From assembly GCA_023703575.1 (NCBI GenBank), contig CP097969.1, positions 186,001 to 250,000 of the forward strand: a DNA stretch of 64,000 bases. The letters are read 5' to 3'. Positions 44,517 through 54,564 of the stretch are shown here, one piece after another (the first letter of the stretch is position 1; every line of letters begins with the position of its first letter). A program made the position numbers and the translations under genes. Source of the stretch: SAR86 cluster bacterium (lineage in GTDB: Bacteria > Pseudomonadota > Gammaproteobacteria > Magnimaribacterales > Magnimaribacteraceae). A model generated the notes under the pieces. It searched no databases and was not told the DNA's origin. It saw only the letters and a list, made by a program, of their open reading frames with translations.

Positions 44517-45106
44517 TGGAGAGGAAATTAAGTAAAATTCTTGAAGCATTGCTTTTATCAGCATCAAGACCAATAAGTATTGACGATATCCTTAAAGTTT
44601 TTGAGGATCCTAAGCCTTCTAAAGATGAGATTAGAAAAGCCCTGAATCAAATAGATCAGGACTGCCTATCCCGAGGTATTGAACTGAAGAAGATAGCAAG
44701 TGGATATCGTTTGCAGGTAAAACAGTCTTTATCTCAATATATTGCGAAACTTTGGGAAGAAAAACCTCAAAAATTTTCTAAGGCTACTTTGGAAACTCTT
44801 TCTCTTATTGCGTATAAGCAACCTATAACTAGGGGGGAAATAGAGGAAATAAGAGGAGTATCTGTTGGAACTCAATTAATTAGAGGGCTTATGGAAAGAG
44901 GCTGGGTAAAGATCGTTGGTCAAAGAGATGTGCCCGGCAGACCTTCTTTATACTCTACTACCAAAGAATTTCTAGATTATTTTGGATTACAACATCTTAG
45001 AGAGCTTCCAGAACTCCCTGCCTTACCTGACCTAACATCAATTGAGCACGAACTACCGATAGATGAACCTGATGAGTCTATTAGTAGCTCAAAATCTTTG
45101 AATTAA
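44516..45106 (+). CDS. scpB: Segregation and condensation protein B
   Basis: ScpB is a winged-helix dimer that binds ScpA in the Smc complex. The 196-residue protein begins KLSKILEALLLSASRPIS and carries the family motifs SKATLETLSLIAYKQPITRGEIEEIRG (positions about 82-108) and GRPSLYSTTKEFLDYFGL. It is translationally coupled to scpA and followed 3 bases later by rluB. Confidence 0.95.
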   Translation: MERKLSKILEALLLSASRPISIDDILKVFEDPKPSKDEIRKALNQIDQDCLSRGIELKKIASGYRLQVKQSLSQYIAKLWEEKPQKFSKATLETLSLIAYKQPITRGEIEEIRGVSVGTQLIRGLMERGWVKIVGQRDVPGRPSLYSTTKEFLDYFGLQHLRELPELPALPDLTSIEHELPIDEPDESISSSKSLN

Positions 45107-45109
45107 ATA

Positions 45110-45847
45110 TTGAAGACTAGGATCCATAAGATCCTCGCAGATCATGGTATTGGATCTAGAAGAGGAATAGAATCATTAATAAGGCAAAAAAAGGTTTTAG
45201 TTAATGGTCAGTTAGCTGTCATTGGTCAGCTGGTATCTGAAAAAGATAGATTTGAGATCGAGGGAAGATCAATAAAGCTTTTGAAGAAAGATCCTGCTAA
45301 AAGAAGGGTTCTAATCTATAACAAGAGGGTAGGAGAAATATCCTCTCGTAATGATCCTGATCACAAGAAAACTATTTTCGATTCTCTTCCTAAATTGAGA
45401 TCAGGCAGATGGATTTCTGTTGGTAGGTTAGATATCAATACTTCTGGATTAATTTTATTTAGTAATGATGGTTCTTTAGTAAATAATTTAATGCATCCTT
45501 CCTCTAACATCGAGAGAGAATATGTCGCTAGAGTACATGGTCATGTGAGTGAAAAAATAGTGAATAATCTAATTAAAGGAGTCAAATTAGAAGATGGTTT
45601 TGCAAAATTTTCAGATGTTCAGGGAGGAAGGAAAGGAAAAACAAATCAATGGTTTGCAATGGTTATCATGGAGGGTCGTTCTAGAGAAGTAAGAAGGCTA
45701 TGGGAGAGTCAAGGTTTAGAAATTTCGCGTCTCAAAAGAGTTCGCTATGGCAACCTGTTTTTACCTGCGACTCTAAAGCCAGGAGCTTTTAAGGAACTTA
45801 CAAAAAGTGAGATCAGTGCTCTTGAGCGTCAATCGATTGGCCATTAA
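45110..45847 (+). CDS. rluB: 23S rRNA pseudouridine synthase RluB-type
   Basis: The enzyme isomerises a uridine near 2605 of 23S rRNA. The 245-residue protein has an S4 RNA-binding domain (IHKILADHGIGSRRGIE), catalytic Asp in VGRLDINTSGLILFSNDG, and the family end MEGRSREVRRLWESQG with RVRYGNLFLP. The start is TTG at 45110, since no ATG or GTG precedes the S4 motif. scpA-scpB-rluB is a conserved string. Its last 35 bases overlap the convergent yciK gene. Confidence 0.93.
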   Translation: MKTRIHKILADHGIGSRRGIESLIRQKKVLVNGQLAVIGQLVSEKDRFEIEGRSIKLLKKDPAKRRVLIYNKRVGEISSRNDPDHKKTIFDSLPKLRSGRWISVGRLDINTSGLILFSNDGSLVNNLMHPSSNIEREYVARVHGHVSEKIVNNLIKGVKLEDGFAKFSDVQGGRKGKTNQWFAMVIMEGRSREVRRLWESQGLEISRLKRVRYGNLFLPATLKPGAFKELTKSEISALERQSIGH

Positions 45848-46571
45848 TATCTTTACTCAAATCACTTATTAAATATAAATATGGATTCATAATCTCAATA
45901 GCTGAGGGATTGGACTCCGGATTCTCTGCAGGGTATGCCGACTCTCTCATTTTAGTTCTGACTGCACCAGGGTTTACACAGTTAACTCTGATTGATGAAG
46001 TGTTCTGGAGTTCATCAAATAGGATTTGCATCATAGCCTCAGTTGCAAATTTACTTATCGAGTAAGCCCCCCAATAAGCTTTTCCTTTTCTACCAACTCC
46101 AGATGACGTGAAAATTATCGAGCTACTGCTAGATTCTTTCAAAAGAGGGATCAAATTTTTTGTTAGTAGAAAGCTTGCATCGAGGTTGACTTTAAGAACA
46201 TCTCTCCATACCGAGTAACTATATTGCTCAAGAGGTTTTTTTTCGCCGAGTATCCCTGCATTATTCACTAGTCCGTCTATTTGAGAACATTCCTCTTTAA
46301 TTGCTCCAACAATTTCCCGATAGTTTTTTTCATCAGCAGTTTTAAAATTTATAGGCTGGATGATCACACTGCTAGAAGTAATTTGATTTATTTCTTCATA
46401 AATTGATTCTAGTTTCTCAATGCTCTTACTTAGTAGAATTAAATCTGCACCAAACTCTGCGTAAGTTCTTGCTATTTGTCTACCTATACCTGAACCTGCT
46501 CCAGAGATAACGATTGTCTTACCTTCTAAAAGATTCGAAGAAAAATTAAGTTTTTCGAAACGCATTTTCAT
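45813..46571 (-). CDS. yciK: Short-chain dehydrogenase YciK
   Basis: A 252-residue SDR with NAD(P) motif ISGAGSGIGRQIARTYAEFGA, NNAGIL, the catalytic Ser-Tyr-Lys in FTSSGVGRKGKAYWGAYSIS (Tyr and Lys in YSISKFATE), and the YciK-like tail NPGAVRTKMRESAYPAENP. I start it at ATG 46571, two bases after the mupP-like stop, rather than further upstream inside that gene. Substrate unknown. The order ubiG-mupP-yciK is conserved in Pseudomonas. Confidence 0.9.
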   Translation of the reverse strand: MKMRFEKLNFSSNLLEGKTIVISGAGSGIGRQIARTYAEFGADLILLSKSIEKLESIYEEINQITSSSVIIQPINFKTADEKNYREIVGAIKEECSQIDGLVNNAGILGEKKPLEQYSYSVWRDVLKVNLDASFLLTKNLIPLLKESSSSSIIFTSSGVGRKGKAYWGAYSISKFATEAMMQILFDELQNTSSIRVNCVNPGAVRTKMRESAYPAENPESNPSAIEIMNPYLYLISDLSKDINGQSIDAQEH

Positions 46572-46573
46572 TA

Positions 46574-47227
46574 TTAGATTAATGCAATCATTTCGTTCGC
46601 TTCTTCGAACACATAATCTGCTTTCCATTTTTCTACATTATCATCTTGAGGAATATATCCATAAGCTGCTGCTCCGGTGAGCATATTGGCTCTTTCACCT
46701 GCTTTAATGTCTATTTGATGATCACCAATATAGATACTATTTTCTGGTTTTGAAACTGATAATTTTAGAGCATGAATAAGTCCATCTGGTTCAGGTTTTC
46801 GTACACCAACGTCATCTGGACATATTAAAAAAGGAGGTGTGAAATTACCTAATTTAGTTTGCACAATAACTTCGGCAAATCTTCTCGGTTTATTAGTAAC
46901 AATTCCCCACTTAATTTTTTTTTCATTTAGTTCATTTAGTAATTCCTCCACTCCATCAAATATTTTGGTGTTTGTCAGGCAGCAGTCTTCGTATATATCC
47001 AGTAACTCTTGTCTATGAAATTCAATTATCTGATTTGACTTGCCTTTTAGGTTGAGTGCATATTCAACAAGACTTGCAGCTCCTTGAGAAACCCTTGATC
47101 GTACTTGCTCATAATCTGCTTCACCAAAGTTATATTTTTTTCTGAGTAAATTTACCGCATAAAGAAAATCAGGTGCAGTATCAAGGAGAGTTCCATCTAA
47201 GTCGAATGTGAAGAGTTCAATTTTCAA
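46574..47227 (-). CDS. HAD phosphatase, MupP/phosphoglycolate phosphatase type
   Basis: A 217-residue HAD-IA hydrolase with nucleophile motif FTFDLDGTLLDTAPDF, motif II in GIVTNKPRRFAEV, and late motif IYIGDHQIDIKAGERANM. By sequence alone it could be a phosphoglycolate phosphatase (Gph). Its place between ubiG and yciK is that of MupP in Pseudomonas, which removes phosphate from MurNAc 6-phosphate during cell-wall recycling; this is inferred from context. Its start overlaps ubiG by 4 bases. Confidence 0.9.
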   Translation of the reverse strand: MKIELFTFDLDGTLLDTAPDFLYAVNLLRKKYNFGEADYEQVRSRVSQGAASLVEYALNLKGKSNQIIEFHRQELLDIYEDCCLTNTKIFDGVEELLNELNEKKIKWGIVTNKPRRFAEVIVQTKLGNFTPPFLICPDDVGVRKPEPDGLIHALKLSVSKPENSIYIGDHQIDIKAGERANMLTGAAAYGYIPQDDNVEKWKADYVFEEANEMIALI

Positions 47228-47934
47228 ATGTTTTCCTTTTTAGCATGGACCATATAGTTAACTTGGATATCTTTACCGAGCCAATAGTTATCAGTTATGG
47301 GGTTATAACTTAATCCTATTGTTTCTTTGGAATTTAGTCCTGCATCTCTAATCCATTTTGCTAACTCGGAAGGTTTTATAAATTTTTCGTAATCATGTGT
47401 GCCTTTCGGGAGAAGGTTTAATATATATTCCGCACCTATAACAGCAAAAAGGTAGGATCTGGGGTTTCTGTTTATTGTTGAAAAAAATATGTTGCCATCT
47501 TCTTTCAAGAGATTTGAGCAGCTCTTTATAATTTCATTAGGTGAAGGGACATGTTCAAGCATTTCTAAACAGGTAATTACATCAAATTTCTCGTCTGGAT
47601 GTGAGGATGTAAACTCTTCAATTGTATTTTGTATGTATTGAACATCGCTTCCTATAGATTTAGAGTGAGTCTTTGCAACACCAATAGTATTTTCTGAAGC
47701 GTCTATACCAGTTACGTTAGCGCCCAATTTGTTGAGTGCTTCAGCAAGAATACCACCGCCACAACCTACATCTAGAACTTTCTTGCCTTCCAAAGAAGAT
47801 CTTTCTTTAATAAAACCGACTCTTAAGGGATTAATTTGATGAAGCGGCCTAAATTCACCATCCTTGTCCCACCATTTTGCAGCAAGTTCATTAAATTTAT
47901 TTACTTCATCATGATCTAAATTATTTATGTTCAT
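47224..47934 (-). CDS. ubiG: Ubiquinone O-methyltransferase UbiG
   Basis: UbiG performs both O-methylations of ubiquinone synthesis. The 236-residue protein has the family opening FNELAAKWWDKDGEFRPLHQ, the SAM-binding motif VLDVGCGGGILAEALNKLGA, and post-motifs ITCLEMLEHVPSP and FFSTINRNPRSY. It is the first gene of its operon, divergent from pntA with a 53-base gap. Confidence 0.96.
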   Translation of the reverse strand: MNINNLDHDEVNKFNELAAKWWDKDGEFRPLHQINPLRVGFIKERSSLEGKKVLDVGCGGGILAEALNKLGANVTGIDASENTIGVAKTHSKSIGSDVQYIQNTIEEFTSSHPDEKFDVITCLEMLEHVPSPNEIIKSCSNLLKEDGNIFFSTINRNPRSYLFAVIGAEYILNLLPKGTHDYEKFIKPSELAKWIRDAGLNSKETIGLSYNPITDNYWLGKDIQVNYMVHAKKENI

Positions 47935-47987
47935 AGTTAACTTTTTTCATTAAACTGTTCTTCGAAAATTCCAATTCAAAAATAATT

Positions 47988-49103
47988 ATGCAAATATTTT
48001 TTCCTAAAGAAGAGGATCACGAGATACGTGCCACTATTTTACCTGAAGTGGCCAAGAAGTTTACTGATTTGGGTATTGAAGTTTTGATTGAGTCTGGGCT
48101 GGGAGAAAAAGTTTTTGTTTCAGATGAACAATATGTTGATGCAGGTGCAACTGTTTGCAATAAAAAAGAAGGATTTTCATCAGCCGATGTGGTTTGTAAA
48201 ATAAATAAACCTAATCATGATGAGATTCAATCTCTAAAAAAGAATTCTATATACATTAGTTTTTTAGACCCATTTAACGAAAGAAAAATTGTATCTGATT
48301 TGGCTGAAGCTAATGTGAGCTCCATAAGCATGGAACTTGTTCCAAGAATAACAAGAGCACAAAAGATGGATGCACTGAGTTCCCAAGCAAATTTGGCAGG
48401 ATATGCGGCTGTTATAGAAGCCTCAAGAACACTTTCTAAATCTTTTCCAATGATGATGACCGCAGCGGGAACAATCTCTCCTGCCAGAGTATTTGTAGTC
48501 GGTGTGGGAGTGGCTGGATTACAAGCTATAGCTACTGCTAAGAGGCTTGGGGCGAGAGTAGAGGCATTTGATACAAGGCCAGTTGTAGAAGAGCAGGTTA
48601 AATCTTTGGGAGGAAAATTTGTAAAAATTGATATTGGTGATACAGAGGAGACAGATCAAGGCTATGCTAAAGAATTAACCCCTGAACAAATTAAGATGCA
48701 GCAAGATGGTATGAAAAAAATCTGCTCTCAATCAGATGTAATCATAACTACAGCGCAAGTATTTGGTCGACAAGCCCCTAGGATAATAACTAAAGACATG
48801 GTTGAAGCTATGCAACCTGGCAGTGTAATTGTGGATATGGCTGTATCAACAGGAGGTAATGTTGAAGGCTCCAAGAATGATGAATACGTTTTCCATAATG
48901 GAGTGACAATTATTGGAATGTCGAACTTACCTGGAGAAGTTGCGAGGGATGCCTCTCAAGTCTTTGGTTCTAATTTATTCAATATGATTGATGAATTTTG
49001 GGATAAAGAAAATAACAATATAAATTTTGATTTAGAAGACGAAATACTCAAAGGATGTGTAATTACCCATCAAGGTAGTATTGTTAACGAATCAGTAAAA
49101 TAA
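47988..49103 (+). CDS. pntA: Proton-translocating NAD(P) transhydrogenase, alpha subunit part 1
   Basis: This is the NAD(H)-binding domain I of the transhydrogenase that uses proton-motive force to make NADPH. The 371-residue protein has RATILPEVAKKF, QANLAGYAAVIEA, the dinucleotide fold VFVVGVGVAGLQAIATAKRLGA, and FDTRPVVEEQVKSLGGKF. The alpha chain is split here, with the membrane part encoded separately 9 bases downstream, as in many alphaproteobacteria and some gammaproteobacteria. Confidence 0.95.
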   Translation: MQIFFPKEEDHEIRATILPEVAKKFTDLGIEVLIESGLGEKVFVSDEQYVDAGATVCNKKEGFSSADVVCKINKPNHDEIQSLKKNSIYISFLDPFNERKIVSDLAEANVSSISMELVPRITRAQKMDALSSQANLAGYAAVIEASRTLSKSFPMMMTAAGTISPARVFVVGVGVAGLQAIATAKRLGARVEAFDTRPVVEEQVKSLGGKFVKIDIGDTEETDQGYAKELTPEQIKMQQDGMKKICSQSDVIITTAQVFGRQAPRIITKDMVEAMQPGSVIVDMAVSTGGNVEGSKNDEYVFHNGVTIIGMSNLPGEVARDASQVFGSNLFNMIDEFWDKENNNINFDLEDEILKGCVITHQGSIVNESVK

Positions 49104-49112
49104 TAGTTAAAT

Positions 49113-49391
49113 ATGGAAACACAAATCATACTTCTGATATTTGTATTAGTTCTATCAATCTTTTTAGGTGTTGAACTGATTACAAAAGTACCCTCTACTT
49201 TACATACACCTTTGATGTCAGGTGCCAATGCTATTTCTGGTATAACTTTAGTCGGAGCAATCTTGTCTTCAGGGTCTTCGGAGATTGTTACTATTATCCT
49301 TGGAACTGCTGCAGTTTTTTTTGCATCAATCAATGTTATAGGTGGATATCTTGTAACAAACAGAATGCTTGGAATGTTTAAAAAGAAATAA
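49113..49391 (+). CDS. NAD(P) transhydrogenase, alpha subunit part 2 (membrane)
   Basis: A 92-residue membrane protein with three hydrophobic segments, matching the C-terminal membrane domain of PntA. The block GVELITKVPSTLHTPLMSGANAISG is the family signature (about residues 19-43). Together with PntB it forms the proton channel. It lies between pntA part 1 and pntB with gaps of 9 and 2 bases. Confidence 0.95.
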   Translation: METQIILLIFVLVLSIFLGVELITKVPSTLHTPLMSGANAISGITLVGAILSSGSSEIVTIILGTAAVFFASINVIGGYLVTNRMLGMFKKK

Positions 49392-49393
49392 TA

Positions 49394-50779
49394 ATGGATA
49401 CTGCAATACTAGTTAATTTATTTTACATAGCTTCTTCAATTTTGTTTATTGTTGGACTCAAGATGTTGGGATCGCCCGATACTGCAAGAAGAGGAAATTT
49501 ACTATCTTCTTCTGGAATGCTTTTGGCAGTGCTCATAACCTTACTTGATCAGAATATAATCGATTATAGATTCATAGCTGGGGCACTAATTGCTGGAAGC
49601 ATAGTGGGGTATTTCGCAGCTACCAAAGTAAAAATGACCTCAATGCCTGAAATGGTCGCAATTTTTAATGGATTTGGTGGTATTGCTAGTCTTTTAGTTG
49701 GTTCAGCTGAATATGTATCTGGGACTTTTGACAATTCTGCCTTTTTAGGAGCCATATTTTTAACAGTTTTAATAGGTGGTCTAACTTTTAGTGGCAGTAT
49801 TATTGCTTATGGAAAGTTATCTGAAGTAATCTCAGGGAAGCCATATCTCTATAAAGGACAACAATTTGTAAATGGAATTTTATTAATAGCCATTTTGCTT
49901 GTTGGAATAAATATGCTTTTCATTCAAGGTTTCATTTCCTCCGAAGAAACACTTATCTTACTAATAGTACTTGCTTTCATACTTGGTATATTGTTTGTAA
50001 TACCTATTGGCGGGGCTGATATGCCGGTTGTAATTGCCTTGCTCAATAGCTTTTCAGGTTTAGCAGCTTGTGCTGCAGGTTTTGTCATTCTAAATAATGT
50101 ATTGATTGTGGCAGGTGCCCTGGTTGGTGCAAGCGGACTGATACTTACAAATATAATGTGTAAGGCAATGAATAGATCATTAGCAAATGTTCTATTTAGC
50201 GGTTTTGGAGCTGCTCCTGACGCTACTTCTGATTCAAGCCAAGAACAAGGTGAAGTAAAACCTATTTCTGCTGATGATGCTTATTTAATACTAGAAGCTG
50301 CTTCATCGGTCTTAATAGTTCCTGGTTACGGAATGGCAGTTGCTCAAGCACAACACGCGGTTAGGGAATTGGGAGAGTTATTAGAGGATAATGGGGCAGA
50401 AGTTAAGTATGCAATTCACCCAGTAGCAGGAAGAATGCCCGGACATATGAACGTATTACTTGCTGAGGCAAATGTTTCTTATGATGTTCTAGTTGAACCT
50501 GATGATGTTAACCCGGTAATGGAAACTATTGATGTTTGTATTGTTATTGGGGCGAACGACGTAGTAAACCCAGATGCCAAAGATAATGAGGGCAGCCCTA
50601 TCTACGGCATGCCTATTATTGAGGTGGATAATGCTAAAACGGTCTTTGTATCTAAAAGATCAATGGCATCAGGATTTGCAGGTATTCAGAATCCTTTATT
50701 TTTTAAATCTAATACAAGAATGTTGTTTGGAGATGCAAAAGAAACTGTATCCACTTTAGTCTCTGAATTTAAGTCCTAG
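49394..50779 (+). CDS. pntB: NAD(P) transhydrogenase, beta subunit
   Basis: PntB carries membrane helices and the NADP(H)-binding domain III. The 461-residue protein has about nine hydrophobic segments in the first 270 residues, then the NADP fold with VPGYGMAVAQAQHAVREL, HPVAGRMPGHMNVLLAEA, VIGANDVVNPDA and VFVSKRSMASGFAG. A hairpin terminator follows just after the stop. Confidence 0.97.
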   Translation: MDTAILVNLFYIASSILFIVGLKMLGSPDTARRGNLLSSSGMLLAVLITLLDQNIIDYRFIAGALIAGSIVGYFAATKVKMTSMPEMVAIFNGFGGIASLLVGSAEYVSGTFDNSAFLGAIFLTVLIGGLTFSGSIIAYGKLSEVISGKPYLYKGQQFVNGILLIAILLVGINMLFIQGFISSEETLILLIVLAFILGILFVIPIGGADMPVVIALLNSFSGLAACAAGFVILNNVLIVAGALVGASGLILTNIMCKAMNRSLANVLFSGFGAAPDATSDSSQEQGEVKPISADDAYLILEAASSVLIVPGYGMAVAQAQHAVRELGELLEDNGAEVKYAIHPVAGRMPGHMNVLLAEANVSYDVLVEPDDVNPVMETIDVCIVIGANDVVNPDAKDNEGSPIYGMPIIEVDNAKTVFVSKRSMASGFAGIQNPLFFKSNTRMLFGDAKETVSTLVSEFKS

Positions 50780-50791
50780 TCACTATTTTTA

Positions 50792-50813
50792 CGCTTAATT
50801 TTAAGCGATTTTT
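50792..50813 (+). terminator. Rho-independent terminator after the pnt operon
   Basis: CGCTTAA and TTAAGCG form a perfect 7-base inverted repeat around TT, followed by ATTTTT. It starts 13 bases after the pntB stop codon. It is the only clear intrinsic terminator I found in the window. Confidence 0.7.
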
Positions 50814-50842
50814 ATGGTCAATTATGCTAAAATCAGCTTAAG

Positions 50843-50871
50843 TTGACACTGCGAAAATCATGCCAAAACAT
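50843..50871 (+). promoter_or_regulatory. Candidate gyrA promoter
   Basis: A perfect -35 TTGACA lies at 50843-50848. At a 17-base spacing the -10 would be AAACAT, and at 18 AACATT; both match poorly. An alternative -10 (TAAAAT at 50828-50833) lies upstream without a clear -35. The location after the pnt terminator and before gyrA supports a promoter here. Confidence 0.35.
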
Positions 50872-50935
50872 TTCTCATTCTTTTGAAGGATCTTCCTGTC
50901 ATTTCAACAAATTTTTAAATTTTTGGATCTAAATT

Positions 50936-53479
50936 ATGGGTGAAATTGCTGCTAAGGAAATCGTTCCTGTAGACATAGGACAAGAGCTCAAACAATCTTA
51001 TCTTGATTACGCCATGAGCGTAATTGTAGGCAGAGCCTTGCCTGATGCAAGAGATGGATTAAAACCTGTCCATCGCAGAGTCCTCTATGCAATGCATGTC
51101 TTGAATAATGATTTCGGTAGACCCCACAAGAAGTCAGCCAGAATAGTTGGAGATGTCATCGGTAAATATCATCCTCACGGAGACAGTGCAGCTTACGAAA
51201 CTATTGTAAGAATGGCCCAATGGTGGTCTCTGAGATATCCCTTAGTAGACGGACAAGGAAATTTCGGATCTATGGATGGAGACGGACCAGCCGCACAAAG
51301 ATATACAGAAGTAAGAATGGCCAGAATATCTCAGGAGTTATTGGCAGATCTTGAAAAGGAAACAGTAAACTATGTAGAGAATTATGATGGCACTGAAATG
51401 ATGCCAGAAGTTTTACCCACAAAGATTCCAAATATGCTAGTGAATGGTTCTGCAGGGATCGCTGTCGGGATGGCAACAAATATGGCACCTCATAATTTGA
51501 ATGAGTCTCTGTCTGCCTGTTTAGCCTATATAGACAACCCAGAAATTTCAGTTCAAGAGCTAATGGAATTCTTACCTGGACCAGATTTTCCTACAGGAGC
51601 TATCATTAATGGTAAGGCTGGAATCCTAAGTGCTTACGAAACAGGTAGAGGGCGAGTAAAAATAAGAGCTAAAACTGAATTTGAAGATGAAGAAAAGGAC
51701 AAGGCGAAAATTATTATTACCGAGATGCCCTATCAAGTAATAAAAGCTAGATTGATTGAAAAAATAGCTGAGCTTTCGAGGGATAAAAAGTTGGAAGGCA
51801 TAAGAGATATAAGAGATGAATCTGATAAGGATGGAATTAGGGTGGTCATTGAACTGAAATCAGGTCAAATTCCAGATGTTGTGCTCAACAATCTATATTC
51901 TCAAACACAAATGCAAACTGTTTTTGGCATTAATAATGTTGCTTTGATTGATGGAGAGCCAAAGTTACTAAACCTTAAATCAATACTTTCAGTTTTCTTC
52001 AACCATAGAAAAGAAGTTGTTTCTCGAAGAACATTTTTCGATTTAAGAAAAGCAAAAGAGAGAGGACACATCTTAGAAGGTCTCACCATAGCATTGGCTA
52101 ATATTGATGAGATGATAGACCTTATTAAGAAATCAAAGGAGGGATCCGAAGCAAAGAAGAAATTACTCTCAAAAAAATGGAAACCAGGAAAAATAACTGC
52201 AATGCTTGAAAAGGCTGGGCCAGATGCTTGTAAAATTGATGTGACTGATAGTTCTGTTGGTCTAATCGGAAAGACTTATCAATTATCTGAACAGCAAGCT
52301 CAAGCTATATTGGACATGAGATTGCAGAGGCTTACTGGCCTCGAGCAAGATAAGTTAATTAAAGAATACGAAGAAATAATAGATCACATAACATATTTGC
52401 TAGAAATACTTGGAGACTCCGAAAGATTAATCGAGGTTGTTAAAGAAGAACTTTTGGAAGTTCAAGAGAAATACAAGGATGATAGACGAACTGAAATACA
52501 AGATTCAGTTGCAGATCTAACTGAAGCAGATTTGATTACTCCCGAAGATAGAGTGGTAACTATTTCTCATGAAGGTTATGCCAAGACTCAGCCACTAGAA
52601 GAATATAGAGCACAGAGAAGAGGAGGAACCGGAAAGACTGCCGCATCAGTTAAAGATGAAGATTTTGTTGAACAGCTATTAGTAGCAAATACACATACAA
52701 CACTTCTATGCTTTTCTAACTTAGGACAAGTTTACTGGTTAAAAGTATATGAGATTCCTTCTGCTGGACGAGCAGCGAAAGGTCGACCTCTGGTCAATCT
52801 GATACAACTCAGTGAGGGTGAGAGAATAACAAGCATGGTGCCCGTGGAGGAATATGATGATCAACATTTTATTCTAATGGCCACTCGCGCTGGGACAGTC
52901 AAAAAGACTGTATTAACAGAATTTCAAAATCAAAGAAAAGGAGGTAAAAGAGCAATTACACTAGAAGGTGATGATGAGTTAGTTGGGACCACCGTTACAG
53001 ATGGTAGCAAATTTGTTATGTTGGTTACTAATGCCGGTAAAGCAGCCCATTTTTCTGAAACAGAAGTAAGATCTATGGGAAGAACTGCTAAAGGAGTTAG
53101 AGGGATCAAGCTTGATAAAGAACAGCATGTAATTTCCTTAATAATTCCAGAGGAAGAGGCTAGTATCTTTACAGTAAGCGAGAACGGATATGGAAAACGC
53201 TCAAAATCTATTGATTTTAGAAAAACTAGACGAGGAGCCAAGGGAGTTATTGCAATGCAAATTTCTGAAAGAAATGGTCAGTTAATTGGAGCTGTGCAAG
53301 TCACTGAAGATGATGAATTAATGCTCATATCTGATAAAGGTATGTTGGTCAGAACCAGAGTGTCGGAGGTGAATATTATTGGAAGAAACACCCAAGGCGT
53401 TACCGTGATTAGATTAAAAGATTCAGAAAAGTTAATTAGCATTGCTCCTATAAGTGAAGAGTTCATAGGAGATGAATGA
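50936..53479 (+). CDS. gyrA: DNA gyrase subunit A
   Basis: GyrA cuts and rejoins DNA during negative supercoiling. The 847-residue protein has the start [30 protein letters not shown], seen here as residues 8-37, catalytic Tyr123 in [10 protein letters not shown], and a C-terminal beta-pinwheel with the GyrA box QRRGGTG. In the quinolone region it reads [13 protein letters not shown], with Ser at the E. coli Ser83 position and Glu at the Asp87 position; Glu is natural in several genera. The gene leads the conserved gyrA-serC-pheA string and overlaps serC by 4 bases. Confidence 0.97.
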   Translation: MGEIAAKEIVPVDIGQELKQSYLDYAMSVIVGRALPDARDGLKPVHRRVLYAMHVLNNDFGRPHKKSARIVGDVIGKYHPHGDSAAYETIVRMAQWWSLRYPLVDGQGNFGSMDGDGPAAQRYTEVRMARISQELLADLEKETVNYVENYDGTEMMPEVLPTKIPNMLVNGSAGIAVGMATNMAPHNLNESLSACLAYIDNPEISVQELMEFLPGPDFPTGAIINGKAGILSAYETGRGRVKIRAKTEFEDEEKDKAKIIITEMPYQVIKARLIEKIAELSRDKKLEGIRDIRDESDKDGIRVVIELKSGQIPDVVLNNLYSQTQMQTVFGINNVALIDGEPKLLNLKSILSVFFNHRKEVVSRRTFFDLRKAKERGHILEGLTIALANIDEMIDLIKKSKEGSEAKKKLLSKKWKPGKITAMLEKAGPDACKIDVTDSSVGLIGKTYQLSEQQAQAILDMRLQRLTGLEQDKLIKEYEEIIDHITYLLEILGDSERLIEVVKEELLEVQEKYKDDRRTEIQDSVADLTEADLITPEDRVVTISHEGYAKTQPLEEYRAQRRGGTGKTAASVKDEDFVEQLLVANTHTTLLCFSNLGQVYWLKVYEIPSAGRAAKGRPLVNLIQLSEGERITSMVPVEEYDDQHFILMATRAGTVKKTVLTEFQNQRKGGKRAITLEGDDELVGTTVTDGSKFVMLVTNAGKAAHFSETEVRSMGRTAKGVRGIKLDKEQHVISLIIPEEEASIFTVSENGYGKRSKSIDFRKTRRGAKGVIAMQISERNGQLIGAVQVTEDDELMLISDKGMLVRTRVSEVNIIGRNTQGVTVIRLKDSEKLISIAPISEEFIGDE

Positions 53480-54558
53480 TGCCAAGAAAATTTAATTTTG
53501 GTGCTGGTCCAGCAACAATGCCGGAATCTGTTTTAACAGAGGTTCAAGAAGAGTTATTAGATTGGAATGGTCTGGGATTGTCCGTAATGGAAATAAGTCA
53601 CAGAAGTCCAGAGTTCATAGAAATCGCTAAACAAGCCGAATGTGACTTTCGAGATTTACTATCTATCTCTGACGAGTTTGCTGTGTTATTCACTCATGGT
53701 GGAGCCACTATGCAAAATGCAATGGTGCCTTTAAATTTAGCATCTCCGGAGGGTAATGTTGATTATGTAAATAGTGGACACTGGGCCAAACGTTCCATCA
53801 AAGAGGCCGAAAGATATACAAACGTTAATATCGCTGCCACCTCTGAAGATGATGATTTTAAATATTTTCCTGCTCAAGATTCTTGGAAATTTTCTGATAA
53901 TTCATCTTATGTGCATTACACCCCCAATGAAACTATTGGTGGTTTGTGTTTAAGAACATTACATAACTGCGAGATACCTGTTGTTGCTGATTATTCTTCA
54001 GGTATTCTTTCTGAACCAATTGATGTGAGTAAATTCTCCTTAATTTATGGAGGAGCTCAAAAAAATATTGGTCCTTCTGGTCTCGGTTTTGTGATTGTGA
54101 AGAAAGATTTATTGGGAAAGGCGCAATCTATTACTCCCAATCTTCTAAATTACACTCTAATTAATGAAGGCGAGTCTATGTCTAATACTCCTCCAACTTT
54201 TGCTTGGTATGTTGCTGGTAAAGTATTTAAATGGCTTAAATCTATAGGAGGAGTAGAAGCTATTTCTATAATAAATAATAGAAAAGCCAACAAGTTATAT
54301 GACTATATTGATTCTTCAGATTTCTATTCAAATAATATAAATATAGAAAATAGATCGATTATGAATGTTCCTTTTTTACTAGGGAATGAAGATTTAAATG
54401 ATAAGTTCCTTGAGGCATCTAAAGAAGCTGGTTTGTTGGCTTTGAAGGGTCACAGATCTGTTGGAGGTATGAGAGCTAGTATATACAACGGTCTTCCTGA
54501 AGAAGCAGTAGATGCCTTGATTGAATTTATGGATGTCTTTAAAAAAGAATATAGTTAG
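53476..54558 (+). CDS. serC: Phosphoserine aminotransferase
   Basis: SerC transaminates 3-phosphohydroxypyruvate to phosphoserine and also serves pyridoxal phosphate synthesis. The 360-residue protein has [15 protein letters not shown], the PLP-lysine motif [14 protein letters not shown] (Lys196) and the end [15 protein letters not shown]. Two adjacent ATGs (53476 and 53479) are possible starts; the first overlaps the gyrA stop. Confidence 0.97.
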   Translation: MMPRKFNFGAGPATMPESVLTEVQEELLDWNGLGLSVMEISHRSPEFIEIAKQAECDFRDLLSISDEFAVLFTHGGATMQNAMVPLNLASPEGNVDYVNSGHWAKRSIKEAERYTNVNIAATSEDDDFKYFPAQDSWKFSDNSSYVHYTPNETIGGLCLRTLHNCEIPVVADYSSGILSEPIDVSKFSLIYGGAQKNIGPSGLGFVIVKKDLLGKAQSITPNLLNYTLINEGESMSNTPPTFAWYVAGKVFKWLKSIGGVEAISIINNRKANKLYDYIDSSDFYSNNINIENRSIMNVPFLLGNEDLNDKFLEASKEAGLLALKGHRSVGGMRASIYNGLPEEAVDALIEFMDVFKKEYS

Positions 54559-54564
54559 TTTGGG

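Noticed and set aside
51170-51215. Glu at the Asp87 position of GyrA as a quinolone resistance change
   Set aside because: Glu is the natural residue here in several gammaproteobacteria and Ser is kept at the Ser83 position.
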